A stretch of 64,000 bases of DNA, from positions 128,926,593-128,990,592 of the forward strand of contig CM031858.1 of NCBI GenBank assembly GCA_018697195.1, in the 5' to 3' direction. The position numbers were made by a program, and so were the translations under genes. The notes beneath the pieces are model-generated. The model made no database searches and had not been told where the DNA came from. It saw only the letters and a program-made list of their open reading frames with translations. This DNA comes from Certhia americana (Eukaryota; Chordata; Aves; Passeriformes; Certhiidae). Below are positions 39,989-52,102 of this stretch, one piece after another. Each line of letters opens with the position of its first letter. Positions within the stretch are counted from its first letter, which is position 1.

Positions 39989-40297
39989 ATAACACTGCTA
40001 CTTCTCATCGAGGGGCTCAGAACTGCGGGGGTGGGGGAAGAGGGGAGAGGGAAGTTATAGCAAATCCCCCCTTTCACTGATCACATGTAACTCTACAAGC
40101 CACAGACTTGGACTCAGCAATTACAAATCTCTAGATGAGTCCAAGAATACTCTATATAAGCCCCAGAATAAACTGTAACTACTAATGGATTTGGACTGCT
40201 ATGCTTTCATAGAGATCTCTGTGCTGACAAAGTGTGGCCAAGACAAATATCAAATTATATTTTCTTTCCACAAATCTGCCTATTGCAATGCTATTGC

Positions 40298-40344
<47 letters not shown>

Positions 40345-40354
40345 NNNNNNNNNN

Positions 40355-40401
<47 letters not shown>

Positions 40402-40402
40402 G
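40298..40402 (+). repeat. (GA)n / (GAAA)n polypurine microsatellite with assembly gap
   Basis: The plus strand is purine-only for the whole stretch. It is pure GA dinucleotide repeat up to 40344, a 10-N gap (40345-40354), then GAAA tetranucleotide repeats to about 40402. It lies in the intron between exons 1b and 1a. On the gene strand it is a polypyrimidine tract of at least 95 bases. Tracts of this kind can form triplex (H-)DNA and are common assembly breakpoints. Confidence 0.96.
40345..40354. other. Assembly gap (10 N)
   Basis: Ten N lie exactly where the GA repeat changes to GAAA repeat. Sequence of unknown length may be missing. Confidence 0.99.
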
Positions 40403-41499
40403 TTGCCTTTACTCTGAGAATTGTCTTATATTAAAGACAACTTCCCTTTATTAGGAAGATTAAAAACACTTCCAGGAAAATCCACCAGGTGGAGCAAATA
40501 CATAGCAATACAAAACATTTATTTACGCTCGTACTGCCATTTTCAACAGGGTGAAAATGGTTTATATGGAAATATTCTTATCTACTGACCTCCCTTCTTC
40601 ACCATTTTGTCATATATTAATCAACCTGTATTTATTTACTACATTTGTAATGGTACAAAAACTTTGTTCAAAGGGGCCTTCACATAAGTTATTGCTCCTG
40701 ATGAGCTCAATATAAATTTGCAAACCACCTCATTTATCAAAAACATAAGGGAAATTAAAGAATTGTATTATTCAACGTATATCTTTCTCTTTTTTTTTCC
40801 AACAATATAAGGATATGGTTATGCTAGTAAAACACATTGATAAGTATTCAGAAAATAGAGCTTAGTCTTACATCAGTTAGCAAAATCTTTGCACTGGCCT
40901 CCACTGTAATGGGCTGGAAACCCGTCCATTCTGCATGTCTGGTTGTGTTTGTATACACACAGTAGTGCCCATAACATCACAGCAGTGCCATTGTACAGCA
41001 TGATGGTGTTTCCTATTAATGCTTTATTTTAGTATGACATCTGTCAACTACTGAGTAATTTCAAGAGGGCAAGTGAATGAGGACTGTAAATAAAAATTTC
41101 AGCGTATCTAGGGCAGCTAAGTATTATTTCTCCATTTAAATTATTTGCTTTCCAGAGCCAGGTGAGAAAGTCATCTCCTCATTAAGTATTTTCTGTTTCC
41201 CTGATGAATAATGGAACAAAGGCAGGGGGCAGATTTTTACATGAAGAGAACTAAGTCCAAACAGAACAGTGGCTCTTTTATGGATGAGTTTTCTCACAGT
41301 TATAATAGGACAACCCACTGGCAGACCTGGTAATTGCTAAGATGCCAAGCAGTATTACCAAATGAACTGCTCTAATGCAGTTCAGCATCTGGAAACACAG
41401 CAGAATCAGACTCATTCAACCCTTGATGACAGAAATGCATTATTGTTTGTAAGTGACAAAAGAAAGGTGCTGATTTTAGTCAAATAATTTTCTTTCCTT

Positions 41500-41715
41500 T
41501 GTTTCCTTAGTTATACCTTCCATCACAAATTTTCTCTCACTTTTCCAATCACTGTCCTCTGTATTCTCTCTGCCATCACGTCTACTCCTAAATTCATTAC
41601 TCTGGGGCCACCTTCTCACTCTGCTACACACATCACTCTTCTCCAACTCACTACATGACCTGCCTCTGCTCCAGCTGCCTTGGATATTTATCCTCTCCCA
41701 CTTCCACCAACCTTG
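41500..41715. repeat. Pyrimidine-rich (C/T) low-complexity stretch
   Basis: The plus strand is dominated by TCTCT, CCTC and CACT words for about 200 bp, with no tandem period. Nothing else is visible in it. Confidence 0.55.
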
Positions 41716-43689
41716 ACAGCTAAAAGAAGTTCCAGAATTTCAAAGTGTGAGTACTACCGTAAAATACTACCCACAATCAGCACATAAATTGAATATCAAC
41801 AACCAGCACTCTAACACTGAGGGAAAAACACCACACCAGTTAGGTTTTCATCACAAAACTAAGCCAGAATGGTATTCACTTTAAGTGCTATTGAAGAAGA
41901 ACATCAAGCTCCCTGGAAGCACCATGTGTTGACCTAATCTCTGTGCTTCAGGTCTGACCCAGATGAATCCCATCATAGCTAAGGAAAATTAAAATATAAA
42001 ATCTTTGTTTCTTTAGGAACTGGGAGGAGCCTTGAGGAACATAGGCCTCTAAACATAACTTCACTTTATCTATATTGTACTCCACATGGTGCTTTGTTGT
42101 AGCCATTCAGAAGAGAAGCAGAAAAATGCGGAGGTGATTATAAAGTGCAATTTCATACCAAGAACAAATTACGCCACTTTACACTTAGAGAATATCTGCA
42201 AAGAGAAGGAGTAAATATTTGGGCACAATTCAAGGTGCCAGTTTTAATAAAGTCTGAACCATCTTGGGAGCTATCATCTACGAGAATGATAACTGAATGC
42301 TAGAATGCTTTCCTTAATCAAGATTATCACAGCAGAGGTTTGTAGAGGTGGACGAGAGATTTTTTTAAAGAGAATGCTGATTTAAAACCATTACCACCAA
42401 AGAATTTTTGAGTTCTTTGTAATTTTCAAAGAGACTCTAGACACCCAATGGGTAGGAGGAAAAACAGTGTGGTGGTTGTTGTCACCACACATCCATGGAG
42501 AACTTTTCATTTAATGGACTGCTGGCTGAGGTGGGCGATGGTTGGCTAGAGGTCAAGGACAGTTCATTGGATTATGAACTCCACAAAAAAAAAATAAAGG
42601 CAATTAAAACACTGGAAAAGAGAGACACAATTTATATGACTTGTAAAGATTTAACTAACAGACAGTGCTTTCATAGAGACACAGAATTTCCCTCATGTGT
42701 ACAAACTCTGTACATATGTCATGTTCCATTCAGGTACCTGAGACTGACCACAATGCATAAAACCATCTTTTTTTTCATCCTACAGATACAAGCAATGCTT
42801 ATTTAAATTATGGCTTCTTTACAATATGACAGGACAGACATTCAACACTAAACGTCTAAGTAATCCACTTTTACTTAAAGGCATCTTTACACCAGAATAA
42901 CCTAGGGAGTTTGTACTGAAGAAAGGGGTCTGATTCTAAAGTTGAAGGATTATTGTACCTATTTAAGAGTTCATTAGATCACAATTATCAATCTGATAAC
43001 ACTGTAACAGCTCTTTTGTTGCACCATCCCCTGAAAATGCTTTTCAGATGGGGGATTAGTGGCACAATGGATGACAATGACTCTTTGGTCTGCCTGCTCT
43101 GTAGCTGATTCCTGTCTGACTGCATAGGCACACTGAAGGCTACCTCTCTCACTCAAGGGTCCCCAGAATCCTTACCTGGCAATGTCTGCATGCAAGAAGG
43201 AAACCATGCCCTTACATCTGTATTACAAATTTCCAATTAAATATTAGCAGGGAAAATCCAACTAACTGCTCAAAAGATTTCAAGCTCTCCTGTGAAGCAC
43301 CCAAAATCTCTAACTCATGAATATGTTTGCTGAGCCTGTGGGCATAACTCCACAGGCTGGACCAAAAGCCTTCAGCAAGAAAGCAAATGAAACCTTAGTT
43401 AATTTTCAGCTTTCCTTCTCTACTCCTGCAACCACAAATATCTTTCTTGGACCAGCTTCTGCCCACAACAATAAAAGGCTACAGTCACATGCTACACTCA
43501 GTTTTGCTTGAAGGCCTTATTAATTATGTTCCCTCCCTCTACTACTTGTACTTGGTGATTTTAAGTTCTACCAGTACAACTAATTATACCACTAAGTTCA
43601 AAACTCAAGTGTTGAAATTGTTCAAATAACTGCAATATTCTTCACTTATCATTCAAACAAGAAGCCGTACTTTAATTCTTCACACATGC

Positions 43690-43835
43690 ACATAAAAAAC
43701 CAAAGCAATACAAACCAAAAAACAAACTAACAGAATAAAACCAGACCAAAAAAAAGCCGAAAAAAAACAAAACAAAAAAACAAAACAAAAAAACAAAACT
43801 CCCCCAAAAAATAAACACACAAAACCCAAAACAAA
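43690..43835. repeat. (AAAC)n-like A-rich low-complexity tract
   Basis: Degenerate AAAC/AAAAC/AAAAAAC repeats over about 145 bp lie in the intron between exons 1b and 1a. Confidence 0.85.
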
Positions 43836-44235
43836 TAAATACCTGTCCAAGGCCTTTGCCTATGTAAACATACAGTATCTTTCAGCTATAGGCAGGAGCT
43901 TTATATCCCAATGAACACTATCCATCTATGGATAAACCTGAATGGTCACAAACCTGAATGTGGCATGTGACCTCAACAAACAGCAGCTATGAGGAGCAAC
44001 GACTATGACTGAACCTATCCCAACACTTTAAAATTGAACACCAAACTGGACATCTAAGAAAATCACATGAATAATGAGAATGGAAGTATTGATAGCTGCC
44101 ATTACTGTTTTAATGGCCAGAAACAAACACTAGCTTGGTTTGAGTCCAAGGGGACAAAGAAAAATAATGCTGCCAAGCACGCTTAAAATGACAAACTTGA
44201 TACGCCAAGCATGGTGATCATATAAATGATAACAA

Positions 44236-44272
<37 letters not shown>
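44236..44272. repeat. Poly(A) tract, about 37 nt
   Basis: An uninterrupted A run on the plus strand. No retroposed gene or SINE body is recognisable next to it, so it is recorded as a homopolymer and not as a retrocopy tail. Confidence 0.9.
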
Positions 44273-44276
<4 letters not shown>

Positions 44277-44540
44277 CCTTTTCAAAAATTTAACTGTTGC
44301 ATAGAACAAAATCCACCTCAAATAATTTGCTCCTCGGAAGATTTGATTTCTGAAAATAAGACGTCAAGCAAGAGAAGAATCAAATAAAAGAAAAAAGACG
44401 TGAATTCAGAAGCAAAAGGGTTAATGTTTTGTTTCAGTCAGTGTTATACCAATGCCAGAATTACAAGGGAAAGACTAAAAAGAGCCAATTTTTTTTCTTT
44501 ATTATTATTATTCTTTAAAAGAAAAAAAAAAAAATCATGC

Positions 44541-44940
44541 CTATCTGTCACAGGGTTGTCCGGGCTGGAAGAACCGGCAGGAACCTCAAATTCCTGACCA
44601 AACCCTCTTCCACACAATGCCTCCTGAATGGAAGGAACCGAGGCCCGGCAGAGATAGCCCCCTGTCAGGAACCAGCCCTGACGTTTGCGGACAGACGGGG
44701 CTGGCCTCGCAGGATGTCAGAGCAGCAAACTGCTGTTCGAGATACTGGGTTTTCACACACTCCCAGCCTGGATGTTTTGCTCTTCAGGTAATTAAACAAG
44801 GAAACGGGGCTGATGTGTACGAGTCTGACCCCTGTGCGGCGGCTCCGCGGTTCTGCACATCAACTTCCGCAGCAGCCGCCCCAAGCACCAGCAGAGCCTC
44901 CTACCGCTGCTCTCGCCTCTCCGACACCGGGCTCTAAAAC
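44541..44940. promoter_or_regulatory. CpG-rich patch in the intron between exons 1b and 1a
   Basis: About 400 bp with roughly twenty CpG dinucleotides sit in sequence where CpG is otherwise very rare. It includes a dense cluster at 44837-44885 (GCGGCGGCTCCGCGG and CCGCAGCAGCCGCC). A CpG-poor genome keeps CpGs only where DNA is unmethylated, so this may be an internal promoter or enhancer. A minus-strand donor-like CCCTTG|GTGAGC lies at about 44987, next to the patch. Open frames here match no protein I know. Confidence 0.4.
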
Positions 44941-44999
44941 AAATCCTCCTGGAAATATCTGCTGCTATTCCCCCACCCCCAGCTCACCAAGGGCTAAAT

Positions 45000-47900
45000 T
45001 AATTGCTCTGTTCCACGCACCTTGATTTCTCACAAAAAGAAGGGGAAAATTAAAGAAATGGGTACTTGGGTGTAGCTGTTCTTCAGCCAGCCATTCCAAA
45101 TAGTAAATTTATTGGGGGGAGGGGATGAACAGACAGAAAGATGAGGCAAGGGATTCCCTAATTAATGTTTAAAGTCGTTACTCAAAGAGATCCTGAAACA
45201 TATTGCCAATTTGTCCAGCCAACAGCCAGACATTCACTTTTTTAGAAACAAAATTATTCTGATTTAAGCATGATTGAAGAGTCTTTGTCTTACAAGAGGA
45301 CATAAATCATAGACCTAGGCACTAAAAAACAGACCAGTGTTTCGTCTCTCTTTTTTCCCCAAATCTCAGAAATGTGAAAGGGCAGGTGTTACCACCTATA
45401 CTTGGCAGAAAACCCTTCACAGTGCTGCTCTGTGACTGACCCAGTTTCTACGCTCTTTAAAGGCTATTTAAACAAAAATTATTTTTAAAAAAGGTAACAC
45501 ATTCCTATTTCTTTCTGAAAAATCCACAGAATAGAATATTGGCTGAAAAGAGAAGAGCCCAGAAGAAAGAGGAGTACAAAAGCATGCCTGCTTGTCTGTG
45601 TTCAACACAAAGAACATTAAATGAAAACAACTGGCATGCTGCCAAATTCCTATACAGGCAAAGAGATTCAAATAAATTGATTTCACGCATCACACTGACC
45701 TGGGATCAGTGAGCAGTGGTACAATACACTTGCTGCTCCATGTGGGGCAAAGCCCATTAACGTTATCAGAGACACACTACATTGAGGGGGAGCAGGGAGG
45801 GGGGGCACACAGAAGGAACCCAAATTCTGCAAATTCAGGGTAAAAAAATCACTTTGAAAAAGGAACTTAACCAAAGCACTTGGTTTCAGTTTACTAATAT
45901 ATACATCATAATACAAGAGCTTGTTCTCTGCTCACCTCAAAGGTTTCCAAGAGCATATTTTCAAATTAAAATAAATACTAATGTCAAACACACACACTCC
46001 CCTTACATTCTACTTGTAACACAGTTGTTCTCAAACTCACTTATTCTCTGTAAATTTCCTCCCTTCCCCATCCGCTAGCATTTTATATAGATTATGGGTT
46101 ATTTTCTTTGTACTTCAAAAGCTGGATTCCTGCCCAGGATACTCTTACTGGCTCAGAAAGCAAGCTGGAGAAATCAGCCACTGCTCTCAACTGGCCAAAA
46201 TGAACCTGACCTAGAGAGAAAAATGCTTTATTTGCAAGGCAGCAGCAAGCAGGGCACCAGTGTCACCCAAATATGCTCCCACATACCAGGGAGCCATCTC
46301 CAAACCAGTATTTCGAATTTCACTTTCTTACTAATGTGAAGTAACCCATGTTTGCTGTGGAGCCTCTCCTTGTCATCCTGGCTTTGTTCTTAATTAAGCT
46401 CTCTCACGCTCCAATCAAGAGCAATGCCAGGAAGCCACAGGTGTACACCACATGACCAGATGAAATTCTGATTGGAAGGGCAATTCGCTGTCTATAATAC
46501 ACTTGCACACTCTTTTGCATTTGAGGTATGTTTGAAGGGGACTTACATTATTTTCACTGTACTCCTTAAAATATATTGTTAAGCAAACAATTGTTTTGAC
46601 GATAAAAAAGGAAGCCAAGAGAAGATGACTTTGCAATAGCAAAATAAAGATGAGGATGCTTGAAAGGGGTCACATCAGCAGAAGCAGTCATTGCTACAAG
46701 AGGCCATTGCTTCAAAGGGGCAATAGACTCAAAACACCTTTTTTTTTGCCTTTTACTCCATTTAGGTTTCAAATAGCAAGTCAAATGGGCACAACAAAGT
46801 CCATATTAAGTTATGCTCATACAGTGTTGGCTTCATCTCTAATTACTCACTGAAATTTAAAACAAAACAATCATTGAAAATATGGAACTTCTTAGCCATT
46901 TAAGACTAAGATTTTTGAGCATGTCACAAATACATCCAGATGAAGACACCTTACCCAGTCACCTCAATTCAAGTAACTGTCAAAATGGGAATGGCCAAAG
47001 ATCTAAGAACTGTTAACTACCTCGGATCACTCTCTAAGAGCTACAAAGTAGTTTTGAATTCTTCATTACAAAGGTGAAAACTACAATATTGTTAACTCTG
47101 TAAGAGTGTCACAGAGACACCTGTTTATTTAGCTATAAGGCTACAACTGATAGAACTGCACAGGGAAGGGAATCATGCAGTATACACAACTTCACCATGG
47201 CAGAGATGTGCCTGCACCCAGACCATACAGAGAGCACAACCTGCACAACAGTGAACAAGAGGGATAAGGTGCTGCACCCTCCCTTTTATGAATACTTCAG
47301 CAACCATCAGATCAGTTGGACTTTATAGAGATGAAGTGAATTTCAGTCATATTAATTCCCATTCTTTAAATTAATTATATTAGAAAATAAGCCCTCCTCC
47401 CCAAGTTGTAGGAAATTTCCATTATCTTGCACGTGCTCTGACAGCAATAAAACACAATCAACTTCCCATTAGTATGCCAGCACTGCATGCTTCAGGCATG
47501 ACATCTTTACTTTTACATTTATTTATTTTTTAAATCCTTTATGAAGACCCATATGGCAAAAGAAACCAACCAGCAACCACCTGTACAGGGTACATTTACA
47601 CTTTGAAAAACAAGACTGTAGATAGTAAAAAGGAGAAATTAGTCAGAAGCTACAGAGTGCTAAATAAGCAAAATCAAAACCCAAGAAGAACCCCTTCTAA
47701 GATTATTCATTCTCTTCCAATGCTGCCTGAGTACATGAAGGTCCCACAAAAGCACTTACTTGTTTTTAACTGAGCTAGGAGCTCAAGTTAGAATGCAAAT
47801 TCATTTTTATTAGGATTTAATTTTTTAAAAGTATGTTCACACTGGTGCACAAAACCTCAGCTCTGGCCCTTGCCACAAGGTGATGTGCAGAGGTTCCTGC

Positions 47901-48819
47901 TGGCTCTCTCAGCTGTTCTCTGCCCCACAGGCAGCGCAGCATGGGCCACCATGTCGCAGGTGGGAACACAAGTAGTATGATCAAGGCTGAGCTACCTTTA
48001 ATACTATCCAGGATTAGCCCAGAGTACTCAGACACCATTCATCTTATTTTGGTACCATACTCTATCAAAGTTATGTCAGGCAATACGGTCCAGCACCAAG
48101 AAAGAAAGTTATCCAAGTGTTGGAAAGCACTTAAAATCAGTTTAGCAATTTCTTGCCATCCAGACACACACCATTTTAGAAGAAAAAATGTAGTTACAGT
48201 AAAGACAGGAACAACTGTCATAGGTTATCTAGAAATTTTGTCCAGCAATAGCAGATTTACTTTTCTAGTACAGTAAAAACCTTTGTGCACAAGAAACAGA
48301 AATATCCATTCTCATTTTCATCTTGATCAAATTTATCACAGATTCTCAGTCTGATGCAATGAATTTACCAGAGGATTCTACTAAATTACAAACAACCATT
48401 TTGCCAATGTGATTACAACTGTCTCTTAACCTGGATTGTAAATATTATTCCAATTCACAGTTCAGAAAACTGGGTATCACTATTTCCACAACCCAACCAA
48501 GTAATTTTGACATGACACAAAAAGAGCAACTATGTCATTAAAAAACCAAAAAGAACCCCAAAGTTAACAATTTCACATGTATGTATTTAAGATTTTAGAA
48601 GAATCATGACTGATACATTTTATCAGCATTGCAGAACTCTTTCTCACTGGTATTAAACAAAGACAGCACACCTTCATTGATTCAGGCAGATTTTGGAGCT
48701 AAAGGGAAAGATTTCTTTTTTAATCACAGTTTACAAGGCAAGGTACAGTCATTACATACACATGAATAACTTCTAAAAGGTATTCACATTATAAAATCAA
48801 ATATTTTTCTGTTCCTTAC
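45000..48819 (-). other. Intron 1b immediately downstream of exon 1b
   Basis: AT-rich intron with a G-rich stretch at 45785-45803 and a slightly G+C-richer segment near 47870-47960. No exon, SINE, LINE or LTR recognised. Confidence 0.7.
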
Positions 48820-48907
48820 CTTGACAAAATTCAAAGTTCCCTTTTTTCCGGCAGTCACCTATCACTAAACTCAGTGCTCTCCAAGTGTTTCTTTTGACAG
48901 ATATCAT
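48820..48907 (-). CDS. RUNX1T1: RUNX1T1 exon 1b, coding part (N-terminus of the MTG8b form)
   Basis: The exon has 88 coding bases: ATG at 48907-48905, 29 codons, and a final G before the donor GTAAGG (48819-48814). The translation is MISVKRNTWRALSLVIGDCR followed by KKGNFEFCQ. This is the distinctive leader of the longer MTG8b isoform (604 residues in human). The last G plus AT of exon 2 makes Asp, so the protein continues DRTEKHS. An in-frame TAG (48928-48926) and the absence of other upstream ATGs support this start. The leader is basic with a hydrophobic centre; it carries no known domain. Position 27 is Phe here, whereas I remember Tyr in human, a conservative change. The promoter driving 1b is probably the CpG island about 12 kb upstream or a closer one. 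Confidence 0.97.
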
Positions 48908-48992
48908 TCTCCACCAATCGCTCTGCTAATTTCCTCTTTCCTTTTCTGACTGGGACAGATATTATGTTCACCAGCCCAGAGATCAATCTTTT
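48908..48992 (-). other. RUNX1T1: Probable 5'UTR part of exon 1b with upstream splice acceptor
   Basis: On the gene strand, an AG at 48994-48993 is preceded by TTGTTGTCAAT and then by an almost unbroken 44-nt pyrimidine tract (49054-49011, T-rich with a few C). That is a classical acceptor layout and suggests that exon 1b is spliced to an upstream non-coding exon, starting at 48992. The 85 nt between this point and the ATG contain no other ATG and one stop in frame with the ORF. A second possible AG lies at 48924-48923 but lacks a pyrimidine tract. The exon boundary is inferred from motifs only. Confidence 0.45.
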
Positions 48993-49010
48993 CTATTGAC
49001 AACAACAAAT

Positions 49011-49054
49011 GAAAAAAAAAAGAAAGAAGAAAAAAAAAAAAAAAAAAAAAAAAG
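49011..49054 (-). repeat. A-rich tract; polypyrimidine tract of the putative exon 1b acceptor on the gene strand
   Basis: The plus strand is A with four isolated interior G, bounded by G at each end. The minus strand, which is the RUNX1T1 strand, is therefore a T-rich pyrimidine tract ending 16 nt before the candidate AG at 48994-48993. Its length makes it prone to replication slippage. Confidence 0.8.
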
Positions 49055-52000
49055 CATATATCACAGCCAGTTTGAAGCACCACAGCCCTTAATTTGCATG
49101 ATAATAGTAGACTTTTAAATAAAAAGGGAAGACAGAAACATTCAAAACCAAGTGACCACATTTTCTTAGCTAATATAAGGTAGTACTTTAAAACTGTAGT
49201 AATTCTTCAACAAAGGTTGTTTCATAACTTGCTCAGTTAAAACAGCTGACATATAGAAGGCAGCAAATCAAGGGCAGACTATATTCTACTTATAAGTTAA
49301 TTCTGTAAAAATGCTTGGGTTTAAATACATTCATATAATATAAAATATTACATACTTTACCTGGTTCAACAGAAGCTCTAGAGAATCATTTATTAAATCA
49401 AAATGTTTACTAAAAATAGAGGTCTTCCAATTTACACATCACTATACTAAATTGGATTTGCAAGTCGTAACAGCAAACACATTTAAAAAAAGGCAGATCA
49501 AAAAGCTATTGATATATTTACAAGTCATCTTCCCACTTTTGAAAAGGCAATTTCTCTCCCACTCCAACACCTAAACAACCTGTTTATTTGGGTTACACAA
49601 ATACTCTGCCATTTGTATAAGTCTATATCACAGTGTTGTCAGTTTTTCCAAGGCATTAATATGCTTTTCAGGGGTTCATAATTATGTCAAGACAGAAAGT
49701 TTTTCCAGAGCCAAGCACACATAGTTATGTACATGCTTCAATCTGCAACCACTATTCAAGTATTTTGGGACATCAAGTTAAGCATGCATAAGGATCCAGC
49801 CGCAGCTCATGCATCTAACCCAGAAAACAGCCTCAACCCTCTCCTGGACTAGATCTTTCTACAAAAAAAAAATGCATTGCCCAAGGGCATTTGCAAAAGA
49901 TCACATTTGGGTTTGTGCTAGAAATTGCAGCCTTTCCCACAAACAAGCACCCTTCTCAAATCAAAACAAACCTTCCCAAGTTAAAGTTAAGGTTACAGAA
50001 CAAAGGAGTTCACCAAAGTCCATCCATTCTTTCCAGTGGTCGTGGTCAGACATTTCCCCTCAGTCCTGAGAGAAGCCAAAATTCCACTGATTTCAGTGAA
50101 AACAAGTGGTTAGGACTGCAGGACTCTACCCAGAATTTGGCAACTGTGGAGCTCTCAAAGTGACACAACTGCCTCTGGCATTTGGCAAAAAAATGTGGTT
50201 AGGACTCCACAACTTGGGTACAGTAACTACTTTTATAAAACGACTTTTATTTTGTATGTAATTTTCTCGTTGTTGCAATGTTCTTACATAGGCAATAAAT
50301 TTACCTTTCAGTTGTGCCCTAGCATGAATTGTGTACTTTTCAATTGCCCAAACTTTTGTGTAACACTTTAAAGTTCCATAAATGCATACAGCATTCTCTG
50401 AATTGTTGTTATTGTTTGATTTGATTTTTATGGTCATAAACCCATGCCCCTACCAAAACTGAAAAATTCTCCACTGACCAAGTGGCCCTATTAATTTCAC
50501 TGAGATGATTTAAACACTAAGTTTTCTATCAAGTGACAATAGTACAATCTGGCTGAAATACTGTCTTATAGTGGAATATTAAATTAACATAGTATCTTGG
50601 ATTCAGAGCTACTCAGCAGACATCTGTAAAGATATATTCATGTTTTGTTAACCTTTTCTAATTTGGCCACTACAAACAATTATGGTCAAATATGTTAAGC
50701 TAATGTAATATATAAAAATTCAATATTTCTGTCTGCTGACTAGCTTACTTCAATGGCTGGTAAAAGATTTTAAACATCTTACTATAGAAAAAGCTCTTAT
50801 TAAAAAATAAAATCTATCATCCACTTTACAATGAAGACATCACTTCAGTTTGCTACCCTTCCTTTGTTTCAGGCCCCTGTTCATTTTTTCTATATGCCAC
50901 ATTTTCCAAAGTGATGGATATATTTTGCTATTACCCATTCTACACTAATCTCATTCTTTAAATGCATTTTTGCTTCCTGAATTGTAAACTGCTGCTGTTG
51001 TTCAAATGTACATGCGAAACTGTCTTATGTCTGAACTTCACTGAAAGCAGAATGCCTCAAACAATTTGTAGTCTTACATGAGCGTTATAAAAAAGGATCA
51101 ACATGTTGTATTACCATGGAAATTTTGAAAAACATACTTTCCCAAACAAATATTACTTTTTCTCAATGGTATGAAGTAATGAAAACCACATGTGTAAATC
51201 TGCGATCCGTGCAGTAGTTCAAGCTGCAGCTAATAGAAAATACAGAGAGTGAACTCTGCCATATAAAGGATTCTTGTTACAGAAATATAATGTGAAAACC
51301 AGATGCAGACAGAAAACCTTAATCACAGATGGGAATGTAATCACTGGCATACAGAATACTTTTTTGATCAATCTCAACCATATGAGAAATGTATTTATTT
51401 TCTAAGGAATGCAATAACTCTAGAGAGTCTTCTATTTGAATTCAGTTAACCTCATATTCATAGTGCTTTTATCTTATATGTGTAGAGAAAAGGGATATAA
51501 CCTAAGCCAAGACTTTTAGAAGAGCCATTGGCCCTGGCAAATCATTCTTGTATCAGCTTATCTTTCAAGGAATTAATAGGATGTAAAGACTACAAATATC
51601 AGGATCAGCCTCAAATGAAACCAACCATTATTGTACTTCCTAGTTGCTGCCAGAAATCCCTTCATCACCTAAGCACTTCCCCAGTTAAATTTTCCCTTTA
51701 ATATGTGGTTCTTCAGAAATATAATGCTATGAGCAAGCACACTGTTGCACTCAAGTTCTGTGAATCAGAACTGGAGTCCTAAAGCAAAGAATCTCCCTTT
51801 ATAAAAGCTGAAGAGTCATCAGTTTAAAAACAAGTTTACCTGGGGCTTCCTTCCAACTGCTGAAAGTGCCTGGAAACGCCCTCCAGCCACACAGCTCCCG
51901 GGGGTTAGCAGGAAACAAAGGACCACCAGCTACACCAAGTGTCTGAACTGCCTTCTACAAACTACCCAGACCAAGGCAGGACCAAGGTAACTCCTGACAG

Positions 52001-52083
52001 TTTTCACTGCTGGTCACATCACTACTACAGTAGTAGTAAATGCATGTAAAATAGGGACTAATACCTCTAACTGCAATATATAT

Positions 52084-52102
52084 TAAAAAAAAAAAAAAAA
52101 AG
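52084..52102. repeat. Poly(A) tract
   Basis: A homopolymer in the intron upstream of exon 1b. Confidence 0.9.

Noticed and set aside
40185..40454. Arg-Glu/Lys-Glu repeat protein on the plus strand
   Set aside because: A translation of the GA/GAAA microsatellite across a gap.
44236..44272. Poly(A) tract as tail of a processed pseudogene
   Set aside because: No gene-like sequence or target duplication could be recognised beside it.
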